DNA from: Streptomyces sp. NBC_01498
GTDB taxonomy: Bacteria; Actinomycetota; Actinomycetes; Streptomycetales; Streptomycetaceae
Assembly: GCF_036327775.1 (NCBI RefSeq)
Contig: NZ_CP109598.1
Span: 3,410,001 to 3,474,000, forward strand
Length of the DNA stretch: 64,000 bases
Direction: 5' to 3'
The notes beneath the pieces were generated by a model. It was not told the DNA's origin, did no database searches, and was given only the letters and a program-made list of their open reading frames with translations. Below, piece by piece: positions 35,626-44,980 of the stretch. How positions within the stretch are numbered: position 1 is the stretch's first letter; each line of letters starts with the position of its first letter. Made by a program: the position numbers and the translations under genes.

Positions 35626-36293
35626 CCCCGCCCGGCAGCCCCGGCGCCACCACCGTCCTCGTCATCGCCAAGGAACCCGTCCCCGGCCGGGTCAAGACCC
35701 GCCTCACGCCGCCCTTCAGCCCCACCGAGGCCGCGCTCCTCGCCGAGGCCGCGCTCGCCGACACCCTGCGGACCGTCCTGGCCCTCCCCGCCCGCCGCCG
35801 CGTCCTCGTCCTCGAAGGCCGCCCGGGGCGCTGGCTGCCGCCCGGCATCGAGGTGCTGCCGCAGTGCGCGGGCGGGCTGGACGAGCGGATCGCCGCCGCC
35901 TTCGAGTCGTGTGCGGGGCCGACGCTCCTCGTCGGCATGGACACCCCGCAGCTCACCCCGGACCTGCTCGCCCCCGCCCTCGCGCCCGCCCCGGCCGGGC
36001 ACCCGCGCCCCGACGCCTGGTTCGGGCCCGCCGACGACGGCGGTTTCTGGGCGCTCGGCCTCGCCGCGCCCGAGTCGGCCCCGCCGGACCTGATTCGCGG
36101 GGTGCCCATGTCCGTACCCGGGACAGGTGCCGTCCAGCGCCGCCGTCTCGTGGACGCCGGGCTCGGCGTGTACGACCTGCCGCCGCTGCGCGACGTGGAC
36201 TCGGCGGCCGACGCCGCGTACGTCGCGGCGCTCGCTCCGGACGGGCTGTTCGCCGCCACCCACCGCCGCCTGACCCCGGTGGGCGCCCGGTGA
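35622..36293 (+). CDS. DUF2064 (TIGR04282) glycosyltransferase-like protein
   Basis: 223 aa; GTGA overlap with the GT2 gene. GT-A-like nucleotidyl-binding fold: VIAKEPVPGRVKTRLTPPFSP, LVGMDTPQLTPDLL, and the WFGPADDGGFWALGL signature of the family once annotated as arsenosugar glycosyltransferase. Such genes usually sit beside a GT2 gene as here. Its acceptor is unknown. Overlaps the downstream methyltransferase by 4 bp. Confidence 0.9.
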   Translation: MTPPGSPGATTVLVIAKEPVPGRVKTRLTPPFSPTEAALLAEAALADTLRTVLALPARRRVLVLEGRPGRWLPPGIEVLPQCAGGLDERIAAAFESCAGPTLLVGMDTPQLTPDLLAPALAPAPAGHPRPDAWFGPADDGGFWALGLAAPESAPPDLIRGVPMSVPGTGAVQRRRLVDAGLGVYDLPPLRDVDSAADAAYVAALAPDGLFAATHRRLTPVGAR

Positions 36294-37144
36294 CCACCGA
36301 CACGACCGCGAGCGCGGGTACGACGGGCACGGGCACGACCGCGGGCACGGGCGCGACCGCGAGCACCGGTACGGCGGAGGCCGCCGCCTGGAGCGACGAC
36401 CCGTACGCCGACGCCCTCCGCACCGGCCGGGGCCCGCTGTTCCTGCGCCGTACGGACGGCTGGCTGCTGCCCCTGGACGTCGAACGCTGGTGCGCCCGCG
36501 CCGACGCCGCCGACCTCTCCGCCCTGCGCCGCTGCGAGGGCGCCGTCCTGGACATCGGCTGCGGCCCCGGCCGGCTCGTCGCCGCCCTCGCGGCCCGGGG
36601 CCGCCGCGCGCTCGGCGTCGACGTCAGCGCGGCGGCCGTCGAGCGTACGACGCGCCTCGGCGGCACCGCCCTGCGCCGTTCCGTCTTCGATCCCCTTCCC
36701 GGCGAGGGGCGTTGGGGCACCGTCCTGCTCATCGACGGCAACATCGGCATCGGCGGCGACCCCGCCGGGCTGCTCCGCCGGGCCGGCGGACTGCTGGCCC
36801 ACGGCGGGCTGATCATCGTCGAGACCGCGCCCGTGGACGTCGACGAACGGGTCCGCGTCCGCGTGGACGACGGCCGCCACCCGCCGCCGCCCGGCGGGTT
36901 CCCGCACTTCCCGTGGGCCCGCCTCGGCACCCCGGCCCTGCTCCGTCACGGGCGGGCACTCGGCTGGCTGCCCGTCGATCAGTGGGAGGCGGAGGGACGC
37001 CCCTTCGTGGCCCTGCGCCGCAGCACCGTCCGCAGCGCCGCCCGTGTCACCAGACAGAGCGCCGAGCACACGAACAGCGCGGCCGTCACCAGCAGCCAGC
37101 GCGCCAGGAACCCGTCGTCCGGCAGGGCGGCGTACGGCTCGTAA
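36290..37144 (+). CDS. SAM-dependent methyltransferase with antisense-overlapping C-terminus
   Basis: 284 aa from the GTG at 36290 (GTGA overlap). The first ~30 residues are a Thr/Ala/Gly repeat; motif I VLDIGCGPGRLVAALA near 87 and GVDVSAAAVE. The fold should end near residue 245 (VALRRS). The last ~40-55 residues are read from the antisense of the convergent membrane gene at 36979-37479, giving a 166-bp 3'-3' overlap and a low-complexity Arg/Ser tail. Probably the original stop codon was lost. Third gene of the GT2/DUF2064/MT unit. Confidence 0.85.
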   Translation: MTTDTTASAGTTGTGTTAGTGATASTGTAEAAAWSDDPYADALRTGRGPLFLRRTDGWLLPLDVERWCARADAADLSALRRCEGAVLDIGCGPGRLVAALAARGRRALGVDVSAAAVERTTRLGGTALRRSVFDPLPGEGRWGTVLLIDGNIGIGGDPAGLLRRAGGLLAHGGLIIVETAPVDVDERVRVRVDDGRHPPPPGGFPHFPWARLGTPALLRHGRALGWLPVDQWEAEGRPFVALRRSTVRSAARVTRQSAEHTNSAAVTSSQRARNPSSGRAAYGS

Positions 37145-37479
37145 CGCCGCACCCGCCCCGTGATCAGCGGGAACCACACCAGCAGGAGCAGCAGCGACAG
37201 GAACGCCGGTACGCGCACGAAGCCGACGAGCCGCCGCCGGGGCCCCAGCGCGGCGGCCACCGCCCGGTCGGCCGCCGTGTAGAGCGGCAGCAGCACGAGA
37301 TCGTGCACGAGCGCGGCGCCGGCGAACCAGACCACGATCAGGAAGGTCTCGCCCGCCAGCAGGCGTACGCCCGCGTAGCCGGCGAACGCGAGGGTGCCCA
37401 GCAGCAGCACGATCTGGACCGGGCTGCCCAGCAGGGCGCGGTACTTGGGGGCGAGTCCGGCCGGGTTCCGCGTACGCAT
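36979..37479 (-). CDS. Four-helix membrane protein partner of the molybdopterin oxidoreductase
   Basis: 166 aa; the ATG at 37479 overlaps the oxidoreductase stop by one base (TGATG), so translation is coupled. Hydrophobic helices near 20-38, 45-70, 85-110 and 130-150, with positively charged loops. I do not recognise a cofactor motif; it could anchor or serve the oxidoreductase. Its 3' end is antisense to the end of the methyltransferase gene. Confidence 0.8.
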   Translation of the reverse strand: MRTRNPAGLAPKYRALLGSPVQIVLLLGTLAFAGYAGVRLLAGETFLIVVWFAGAALVHDLVLLPLYTAADRAVAAALGPRRRLVGFVRVPAFLSLLLLLVWFPLITGRVRRYEPYAALPDDGFLARWLLVTAALFVCSALCLVTRAALRTVLRRRATKGRPSASH

Positions 37480-38831
37480 CAGACTGCTCCGAACGTCAGT
37501 TTGGTGACCCACTTCGTGTTCAGCACCCCGGGCGCGGCCGGGACGATGATCCGCGCCGGGAATCCGTGATCCAGCGACAGCTCCTCGCCGTTGACCCGGA
37601 GCGCGAGCAGCGAACGGCCGTCACGCACCTGGTTGTCGCGCAGCGCGCCCGTCCGGAAACTCCCCCTGAGCTGGAGGGACTCCACGAACACCCCCGGCGG
37701 GTCGTCCGGGTATCCGGCGAGTGCGGCGAGGTCCCGCAGCCGTACGCCGCGCCACGACTGGTTCGACGTCGACCAGCCCTCCACACAGGCGATCGGCAGG
37801 TCGGCGGTGTGCTGGGGCAGGGCGAGCAGCTGGGCGCGCGAGAGCCGGACGTCCCCGGCGGGGCCGCTGACCGTCAGCCGCCACCCGTCCGTGGTGTCGG
37901 CCGCGCGCACCCCGACGGACGCCGCCGTCTTGTTGATCTGGAAGCCGTTCGGGCCGCCGCCCGGGTCCTCCCAGCCGTGCGGGGCGAGCAGCGCGGTACG
38001 GCGCAGCGGCCCGTCGAAGCTCCGGCCCACCGTCGTGAGCAGCAGGAACAGCGAGCCGGCGCCGACGACCGCGAAGGCGCCGCGCCGCGAGACGGTCGCG
38101 GCGGCGGGCCTCGGCGACGCCAGCTCGTCGCCCTCTCCCCCGCTGTCCGCGCCCGCGCCGACGCCGCTGCCCCCGCTGCCTCCGTCCGGCGCACGGTGCG
38201 CCCCGGCCACCCCGGCGGCCCCCTCCCCCTCCTTCGTGCGAAGCTCACCGCCCCGGATCGCCCGCAGCGCCTTCGGTGTCTTCAGCGCCACATGCGCCAC
38301 GAACCCCGCGAGGAACACCCACGCCCCGTAGAAGTGCAGCGGATAGAAGGACCCGGGGAACAGATAGTCCAACTGGACGTTGAGCACCCCCGTGACCAGC
38401 TCGAACAGCACCCCGCCCACCAGCAGCAGCAACGAGATCCGCTCCAGCGCGTGCGCGAGCGATCTGACCGGCGGCAGGGCGAACAGCCTGGGGATCACCG
38501 ACCACAGCTTCGCCAGCACCACCGGGATCAGCGCGATACCGACGGTGACGTGGAACCCCTGGGTGAGCCGGTAGAGCCAGTACGGGTCCGTCGGCCAGTC
38601 GAAGAGGTAGAAGCCCAGCCAGCCCCGGTCCGGCGTCTTGTTGTTGACGGCCGCGAGATCGGGGTTGTACGCCGCGTACGAGATCAGGCCCGTCACGGAG
38701 ACGAGCGTCAGCCCGACCAGCAGGACGAGACCGAGCACGGCGGTGAACCGGACGCCACGCACCGGACTGCGCCAGAAACCGGGATCCGTCGGCAGTGGTG
38801 GTGTCTTCGAGAGCAGCGATGGGTGATCCAT
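37479..38831 (-). CDS. Membrane-bound sulfite-oxidase-family molybdopterin oxidoreductase
   Basis: 450 aa. N-terminal half has helices at ~30-52, 95-115, 130-152 and 165-185 with His94, His167 and His180 suited to b-type haem ligation. After a Gly/Ala/Ser linker (~200-245), a twin-Arg-like SRRGAFAVVG and a hydrophobic segment lead into a SUOX/MsrP-type domain, with cofactor Cys349 in PIACVEGWSTSNQSWRG. Expected to be an electron-transfer oxidoreductase on the outer face; the substrate is unknown. Confidence 0.9.
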   Translation of the reverse strand: MDHPSLLSKTPPLPTDPGFWRSPVRGVRFTAVLGLVLLVGLTLVSVTGLISYAAYNPDLAAVNNKTPDRGWLGFYLFDWPTDPYWLYRLTQGFHVTVGIALIPVVLAKLWSVIPRLFALPPVRSLAHALERISLLLLVGGVLFELVTGVLNVQLDYLFPGSFYPLHFYGAWVFLAGFVAHVALKTPKALRAIRGGELRTKEGEGAAGVAGAHRAPDGGSGGSGVGAGADSGGEGDELASPRPAAATVSRRGAFAVVGAGSLFLLLTTVGRSFDGPLRRTALLAPHGWEDPGGGPNGFQINKTAASVGVRAADTTDGWRLTVSGPAGDVRLSRAQLLALPQHTADLPIACVEGWSTSNQSWRGVRLRDLAALAGYPDDPPGVFVESLQLRGSFRTGALRDNQVRDGRSLLALRVNGEELSLDHGFPARIIVPAAPGVLNTKWVTKLTFGAV

Positions 38832-38944
38832 TCCGCGACCGTAAACCCGCGCACCCGCCCGGGAGGGGGTACGACTTCTGACGAAATGGTGACGCGGTCC
38901 CGCCGTGCCACCGGAACCCGCCGCACGCTGCGTACGGTGCCGGA

Positions 38945-40378
38945 GTGACGACGGATGAACGAGGACACCAGCCCGTGAAGGCGGCCCTCCATGCCCCCGA
39001 ACGCCCCGGCGACCAGCCTCGCAACCGCTCCGAAAGACCCCGGGGGCTCGCCCGCCGGCGGGACCTGATCGCCGCCGCCGCCGGTGTCGCGCTCGTCACC
39101 GCCGCCGTGCTCGTGGGCCGGGCGATCCAGCACGCGGACGGCAGCCTCCAGGTCAACTGGCCCCCGCTGCTGGGCACTTGGGACCCCCGTGTCGGCCCCG
39201 GCACCCCCGCCGCGCTCGCCGTGGCCGTCCTGATCGTCGCGTACGGGCCCGGCCTCGCCGCCCGGCTGCCGTGGCGCGCGCTGCTGTTCACCACCTGGGC
39301 CGCCGCGCTGGCGTGGACGTTCTCGCTGGCGCTGGTCGACGGCTGGCACTGGGGCGTGGCGCGCCGCCTCACCACCAAGAACGAGTACCTGACCGTCATC
39401 GACCGGTTCGCCGACATCGGCACCACCCTGCGCGGCTTCACCGAGCACATCGTGATCGGCCCGCCCGGCAACTGGCCCGCCCATGTCGCGGGCCACCCGC
39501 CCGGCGCCACCCTCAGCTTCGTCTGGCTGGACCGGATCGGCCTCGGCGGCGGCTCCTGGGCCGGGGCGTGGTGCGTCGTGGTCGGCGGCTCGGCGGTGGC
39601 GGCCGTACTCGTCACCGTCCGCGCCCTCACCGACGAGCACACCGCGCGCCGCGCCGCGCCGTTCCTGGCACTCGCCCCGGCCGCCGTCTGGATGGGCACC
39701 TCCGCCGACGGCTACTTCGCGGGCGTCACCGCCTGGTCGCTCGCCCTGCTGGCGCTCGCCGCGACACGCACGATCCGATTCCCCGTGACCGCCGCGCTCG
39801 GCGCCGGGCTGCTGTACGGGTTCACCTGCTACCTCTCGTACGGCCTGACGCTCATGGCGCTCCCCGGGCTCGGCGTCCTGCTCGTGGCCCGCACCGCGCG
39901 CCCGCTGCCCGCGGTGCTGGCGGGGGCCCTGGTGGTGCCGGTGGCGTTCACGCTCGCGGGGTTCAACTGGTGGGAGGGCTACGAGGAGCTGGTCGTGCGC
40001 TACTACCAGGGCGCGGGCGGGGTGCGCCCGTACGCCTACTGGATCTGGGGGAATCTCGCCGCCACGACCCTGGCCGTCGGCCTCGCCACGGTCGCCGGTC
40101 TCGGCCGGGTCCTGGCGCTCGCGCCCCGCGCCGTACGGGACCGGACCTCGCCCACGGCCCGGCAGGGCCTCGCCGTGCTCGTCCTGGCGGCACTGCTCGC
40201 GATCCTCGTCGCCGACCTGTCCGGGATGAGCAAGGCGGAGACGGAACGCATCTGGCTCCCGTTCATGCTGTGGCTGCTCCCCGCCACCGCCCTGCTTCCC
40301 GGCCGGCGGCGGGGGTGGCTGACCGGTCAGGCGGTCGTCGCGCTGCTGATCAACCACCTTGTCTTCACCGGCTGGTGA
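38945..40378 (+). CDS. Polytopic membrane protein resembling GT-C glycosyltransferases
   Basis: 477 aa from the GTG at 38945, divergent from the molybdopterin gene by 113 bp. About ten transmembrane helices between residues 40 and 470. An early extracytoplasmic loop with the aromatic/acidic DGWHWGVARRLTTKNEYLTVIDRFAD and NWPAHVAGHPPG resembles GT-C family loop sequences, supporting a polyprenyl-sugar transferase, but no DxD is certain. Fits the glycan theme of the locus. Confidence 0.8.
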   Translation: MTTDERGHQPVKAALHAPERPGDQPRNRSERPRGLARRRDLIAAAAGVALVTAAVLVGRAIQHADGSLQVNWPPLLGTWDPRVGPGTPAALAVAVLIVAYGPGLAARLPWRALLFTTWAAALAWTFSLALVDGWHWGVARRLTTKNEYLTVIDRFADIGTTLRGFTEHIVIGPPGNWPAHVAGHPPGATLSFVWLDRIGLGGGSWAGAWCVVVGGSAVAAVLVTVRALTDEHTARRAAPFLALAPAAVWMGTSADGYFAGVTAWSLALLALAATRTIRFPVTAALGAGLLYGFTCYLSYGLTLMALPGLGVLLVARTARPLPAVLAGALVVPVAFTLAGFNWWEGYEELVVRYYQGAGGVRPYAYWIWGNLAATTLAVGLATVAGLGRVLALAPRAVRDRTSPTARQGLAVLVLAALLAILVADLSGMSKAETERIWLPFMLWLLPATALLPGRRRGWLTGQAVVALLINHLVFTGW

Positions 40379-40409
40379 CGTCCCATCAGCTGCGCGTGGC
40401 ACCGAGCCG

Positions 40410-40475
40410 CCCCGGTCGACCGGGGCCCTCCCCGAACCGTGCCCAAGCCCCCGTCCCCGAACCGTGCCCAAGCCC
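40410..40475. repeat. Palindrome and 22-bp direct repeat after the membrane-protein gene
   Basis: CCCCGGTCGACCGGGG (40410-40425) is a perfect 16-bp palindrome and could act as terminator. A 22-bp unit starting TCCCCGAACCGTGCCC follows at 40429-40450 and 40454-40475. Confidence 0.6.
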
Positions 40476-40490
40476 TGTCCCGGAACAGGC

Positions 40491-41195
40491 TCAGTTGGCG
40501 ACGACCGTCGTCACCACCGTCACCGCGATGATCGCCGTCAGCGCGTCCTCGGCCGCCTTGATCGCCTGCTGCACGGCGGGCGCCGCCCACTGACTGTGCG
40601 CGATGCGCTCCATGTTGGTCTTGGCGGTCGCCAGCTCCGGCTTGGCGTACAGCAGTCCGTGCAGCTTCGCCCCGTGCAGCAGCGCCACCAGGCTCGCCAT
40701 GCGCTCGTCGGGCGTCGCCCCGCGCATCACGACCTCGTCCAGGACACGCCGCAGCTCGGCCTCCGCCGTGCCGTCGGCCTCCGGGTAGCGGGTGACGGGG
40801 AAGAGGCCGAGGACTTTCTTCTTCTCCTCCCGGACCAGGCCCTTCGCCACAAGGTTCCGGGTCGTCCCGGCCACCGCGCCGCGCTTCAGGTGCTCGACCC
40901 ACTCCTTCGTGGCGCGCGGCCGGGGCTTGTTCCAGCCGGCGATGTCGGCCAGCGCCGCGTCGAGCGTGGGATCGCCCAGCGGCGCGGCGTCGCGGACGGT
41001 GACCCGGTCGCCTTCGACCACGACCCGGCCCGCCAGCACCAGCTCCACCAGGGACGCGGCGGCGATGGCGTAGGCGACGTTCGCCGACTCCTTCTCGGCA
41101 CCGGACTCGTCGTCCAGGGCCAGCAGGAGCAGCTGCTCGCCCAGGGTGGTCCCGGTGGTGGGTCCGTTCTCCGGCGTACTCGCGGCGAAGTTCAT
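40491..41195 (-). CDS. GPP34/GOLPH3-family phosphoprotein
   Basis: 234 aa from the ATG at 41195 (GGAGAG 8 bp upstream). All-helical GPP34 domain from TLGEQLLLLALDDESG to the C-terminus (AIKAAEDALTAIIAVTVVTTVVAN, hydrophobic). In Streptomyces these proteins occur in many copies and are of uncertain role; the eukaryotic relatives bind PI4P in the Golgi. Transcribed alone. Confidence 0.9.
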   Translation of the reverse strand: MNFAASTPENGPTTGTTLGEQLLLLALDDESGAEKESANVAYAIAAASLVELVLAGRVVVEGDRVTVRDAAPLGDPTLDAALADIAGWNKPRPRATKEWVEHLKRGAVAGTTRNLVAKGLVREEKKKVLGLFPVTRYPEADGTAEAELRRVLDEVVMRGATPDERMASLVALLHGAKLHGLLYAKPELATAKTNMERIAHSQWAAPAVQQAIKAAEDALTAIIAVTVVTTVVAN

Positions 41196-41222
41196 GGCGC
41201 TCGTCTCTCCTCGGACTGTGGG

Positions 41223-41271
41223 GGTCATCGGACGGTGGAGGTCGTCGGACCGTGGGGTCGTCGGACCGTGG
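41223..41271. repeat. 16-bp tandem repeat upstream of the GPP34 gene
   Basis: Three copies of GGTCGTCGGACCGTGG-type sequence (two exact at 41240-41255 and 41256-41271, one degenerate before). Lies in the 364-bp gap between the divergent GPP34 and FecB-like genes, which otherwise shows no gene. Confidence 0.7.
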
Positions 41272-41559
41272 GGGGTCATCGCACGTCTTCCCCAAGGACG
41301 CCGTCAGCACACGAATGGCTCCCGAGAGCGGTATGTCCCCTGGCCGGTGCGCTCCGCCGTTCGGCGGCGGCGTGGGCGGAAGGACATCGTTCGCGATACT
41401 CGACCGGTCCGTCGAGGCGGGCGGCACTCTCGCCGGCACCGGGTCCGGGTCCGGTGACCGGCCCGCGACGAACGGGCGTTGGCGACTACTCCCCGCTAAA
41501 CTTCGGGTCGTCCGAGTTACGTCCGGACCGACCCCGGGCGGCCGTGAGGGAGTGCCACC

Positions 41560-42537
41560 GTGTCCACACGTCACACCCGCCGCGCCGGCGCGACCGCCGC
41601 CGCGACCGCGCTCGCCGCCCTCTCGCTCACCGCGTGCGGCGGCGGTGACAGCGACAAGCCCTCCGACAAGGCGGGTTCGGGCGCGACGCACACCGTACGG
41701 ACGGCCATGGGCGAGGTGACCGTCAAGGACGACCCGAAGCGGGTCGTCGTCCTCGACACGGACGCGCTGGACTCGGCGATCACCCTGGGCATCACCCCGG
41801 TCGGCGCGACGACGTCCGTCGCGGGCGCGCCGTTCTCCACGTACCTCCCGCCGGACACGCTCAAGGACATCAAGCCGGTGGGCCTGATCGCCGAGCCGAA
41901 CCTCGAAGCGATCGCCGCCCTCGAACCGGACCTGATCCTGAGCAGCAAGGTCCGCGACGAGAAGAACTACCGGCCGCTCTCCGCGATCGCCCCGACGGTC
42001 TTCACCGAGACCACGGGCCCCAACTGGCGCGCGAACTTCACCCTCCACGCCGCCGCGCTCGGCAGGGCGGCCGAGGCGAAGACGATCGCCGCCGCGTACG
42101 ACACCCGCGTGACGTCCCTGACGACGGCCCTCGGCGGCCCGGCGGCGGTGAAGGAGACCACGTTCGGCTTCGTCCGCTTCGTGGAGGGCGCCGACACCCG
42201 CCTCTACCTCAACGACACGTTCGTCGGCTCGATCCTCTCCGACCTCGGCGTGGGCCGCCCGGCCAACCAGGACAAGACCGGCTTCTCCCTGGACGTCAGC
42301 CCGGAGAAGATCGACCAGGCCGACGCGGACGTCATCTTCTACTCGACGTACGGCGACGCGAAGAAGGCCAAGGAGACCACCGTCCTCGGCGGCCCCCTCT
42401 GGAAGAACCTGACCGCGGCGAAGCGGAACCAGACGTTCAAGGTCGACGACAACCTCTGGATGCTGGGCATCGGCTACACGGGCGCGGGCAAGGTACTGGA
42501 CGAGATCGACCAGACCTACGGCGGGACGACGGGCTGA
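41560..42537 (+). CDS. Iron-siderophore ABC transporter substrate-binding lipoprotein
   Basis: 325 aa from the GTG at 41560. Lipoprotein signal with lipobox LSLTAC (Cys26), then a FecB/BtuF-type periplasmic-binding domain: GEVTVKDDPKRVVVLDTDALD and NLEAIAALEPDLILSSKV. Expected to deliver a ferric hydroxamate-type siderophore to an ABC permease, but no permease or ATPase gene is adjacent. No TTAGGTTAGGCT-like iron box is visible upstream, unlike the siderophore operon downstream. Confidence 0.9.
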   Translation: MSTRHTRRAGATAAATALAALSLTACGGGDSDKPSDKAGSGATHTVRTAMGEVTVKDDPKRVVVLDTDALDSAITLGITPVGATTSVAGAPFSTYLPPDTLKDIKPVGLIAEPNLEAIAALEPDLILSSKVRDEKNYRPLSAIAPTVFTETTGPNWRANFTLHAAALGRAAEAKTIAAAYDTRVTSLTTALGGPAAVKETTFGFVRFVEGADTRLYLNDTFVGSILSDLGVGRPANQDKTGFSLDVSPEKIDQADADVIFYSTYGDAKKAKETTVLGGPLWKNLTAAKRNQTFKVDDNLWMLGIGYTGAGKVLDEIDQTYGGTTG

Positions 42538-42556
42538 CCGCTCACCCGACCTCGCC

Positions 42557-43492
42557 TCATCCGTCAACCGCCCCGACGAGCTGGGTCAGTTCACGCACCC
42601 CGGCGGTCCGGGAGTGCCGCTCGGCGAGGCTGCCGACAATGGCCCGGATACCGGCCCTGTCGCAGACCTCCGAGGGCGCCTCGCGGTGGGCGGCGAGAAG
42701 TGCGAGCGCCGCCTCTTCAGGTTTCCCCCACTGCCACCAGGCTCTGGCCATGTCGGTGTGCAGGCGTCCACGGCGCTCGGCAGTGGGGAGTTGGCCGGGC
42801 CGGATACCGGCGCCCGCGTGGACCGCCGCGCCGGAGTCGCCGAGTGCCCACAGCACACCGACCTTGTAGAGAGCCACGGATGCCGGTGTGACGCGGAACG
42901 TCGACCGGGGGCCGCCGCCCGGCTCCGGCAACAGGGACGCGGCCCGCTCGGCGTCCCGGATCGCCTCCAGGGCCAGGTCGCGGTCGTCGGCGCGGGCGGC
43001 GGCGTAGGCGACCGTGCAGAGCATCTGGGCGTACGTCGCGGCCTGGGCTTCCGTGGTCAGCCCGGTGGCCTCGACTCGCGCCGCCGCGTGCAGAGTGATC
43101 CGCCGCGCCGTCGCGGACCGGCCCTCGTGGCGCAGGACGATGCTGAACGCACGGGCAGAAGCCGCTGCGGCGAGCGGGGACCCGGAGAGGCCGGAGAAGG
43201 TGTTCGACCGGTCGGCGGTCAGCCGGCTCGCGGAATGCCGACCGATCTTGGACAGCGCCTCGGTGGCCAGGTCGTAGCAGGCCGCGACGCGCGCGTAACC
43301 GTCCGGTTCCCGCTGTTCCGCTTCGCGCCGTTCCGCACAGGCGTGGGCGGTGGCGAGAAGATCCGGGAGCGCTTGGAGCAGATCCTTGTGTGCCCCCGCG
43401 TTGAAGAGGGCTCGCGCCCGGCGGTACCGGTCGATCAGGCGGGCGGCGGTGGGCTTGGGCGTGGTCGACCTCGGCGCGCGCCTTAGCCTCGC
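42557..43492 (-). pseudogene. 5'-truncated XRE-family regulator (no HTH, no start codon)
   Basis: The minus-strand frame is open from 43492 to 42557 and reads as the C-terminal ~300 residues of a Streptomyces XRE regulator: helical TPR-like repeats ending VRELTQLVGAVDG. There is no ATG/GTG before an internal Met at 43024, and the N-terminal HTH is missing. The frame runs into the head of the lasso cyclase fragment on the other strand. So the HTH and promoter were lost in a deletion; a remnant protein from 43024 would lack DNA binding. Confidence 0.75.
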
Positions 43493-44980
43493 TCACCGAC
43501 GCGTCGGTGGATGTCCGCCGGACGGCATGCGGCATCTTCGCGCCGTCGGTCCCGGCAGCGGGAACGCGTTCGTTCTTCACCGGAGTTCGGCAGTTGACGC
43601 CGGGCACCACGACCGAGTTGCCCGCCGACGGCGGGGACCCGCACGTCACCACCGTCTGGCGGCCCGAACCCGCATCCGGTGTACCGCACCGCCGGCTTCG
43701 GGGCGCCCTGACGGCGGCTGTTTCCCTGCGCGTCGCTCTCGATGCCGACCTGACCTGCGATCTGTCCGGCGGGTTGGATTCCAGCGCGGTGACCGTTCTG
43801 GCCTCTGCCGCGCGGACCTCACCCCGACCGCTGAACGCCGTGACGGTCCACCCTCAAGGCGACCTGAACGGTGGGGATCTGCGTCATGCGCGACTGGTAG
43901 GGGACGCGCACCCGCTACGTATCGCCCACCATCTGCTCCCACTCGGCGTCGAGCATCTCCCCTACACCGCGATCGAGACGGTGCCGCCCACGGACGAACC
44001 CGCCCCCTGCACGCTGACGCACGCCCGGCTCCGAGGCCAACTGGACTGGATGAGGGAACAGTTGAACAGCCGAACCCATCTCACGGGCGACGGTGGCGAC
44101 AGTGTCCTGTTCCGCCCGCCCGCTCAACTGGCCGACCTCGTCGGACAACGGCGGCTCACACGCGCCTTCGCCGAAGCCCTGGGGTGGGCCCGTCTCCGGC
44201 ACCGTCCTCTCTTCCCACTCCTTCGCGACGCCCGTGTGCTTGCCCGTACCAGCCGTTGTGACAGCCTCACCGCCCTCGCCCGCGACTTCGAGACCGCCAA
44301 CCCCGTCGGCAAGGTCAGCCGTGACGGCTTTCGGTTCGATCCCGGCGGCTCCCGTGACATCCGGTGGTTCACTCCGATACCGCTGCCCAGCTGGGCCACA
44401 CCCACCGGGGCACGGTTCCTGGCCGACGCACTCGCCGAAGCCGCAGCCGTACCCGACCAGCTTCCGGGCATCACCGTGTCCGCACGCGTCCTCGTGGACG
44501 AAATCCGCGAGATCGCCCGCACAGCGGCAGCTGACGTGGAACTCGCCGCCGCTCACGACGTCAGTCTGCACAATCCCTTCCTGGACGCGAACGTCGTCCA
44601 TGCCGTCCTGAGCACTCCACTCGACGCGCAACCCCCCGTCCACGCCTACAAACCGGTTCTGGCTCGCGCGATGAAGGACCTGCTGCCGTCGCAGGTGGCG
44701 GGCCGCACCACCAAAGGAAGCTTCAACGCCGACCACTTCGCGGGAATGCGTGCCAACCTTCCCGAGCTCATGAGCCTCGCCGAAGGCCGTCTCGCGGATC
44801 TCGGACTTGTCGAACCCCGCCTTCTGCGGAGCCAATTGACTGAAGCCGCCGCAGGCATCCCCATGCCGCTCGCGACTCTCGAACTGGCGCTGAGCGCCGA
44901 AGCCTGGCTGCGTGCTCTCGACCGTGCTCCCGGCATTTCCTGGACGTGCGCTTCCGGGGAGGGGGGACCACTGTGGCTGA
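43465..44980 (+). pseudogene. N-terminally truncated lasso-peptide cyclase (asparagine synthetase-like)
   Basis: Matches lasso macrolactam synthetase from about SARALASLTDASVDVRRTA onward. The ATP-pyrophosphatase loop CDLSGGLDSSAVT is intact near 43761, and later HNPFLDANVV and GRTTKGSFNADHF are typical. The ~150-residue N-terminal glutamine-amidotransferase-like domain is missing; the first usable start is the GTG at 43507. The frame has no stop at the expected end and stays open to 45696 across the next gene. A one-base change in the G6 run at 44961-44966 would restore a TGA at 44978-44980. Both defects mean the gene is probably dead. Confidence 0.75.
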
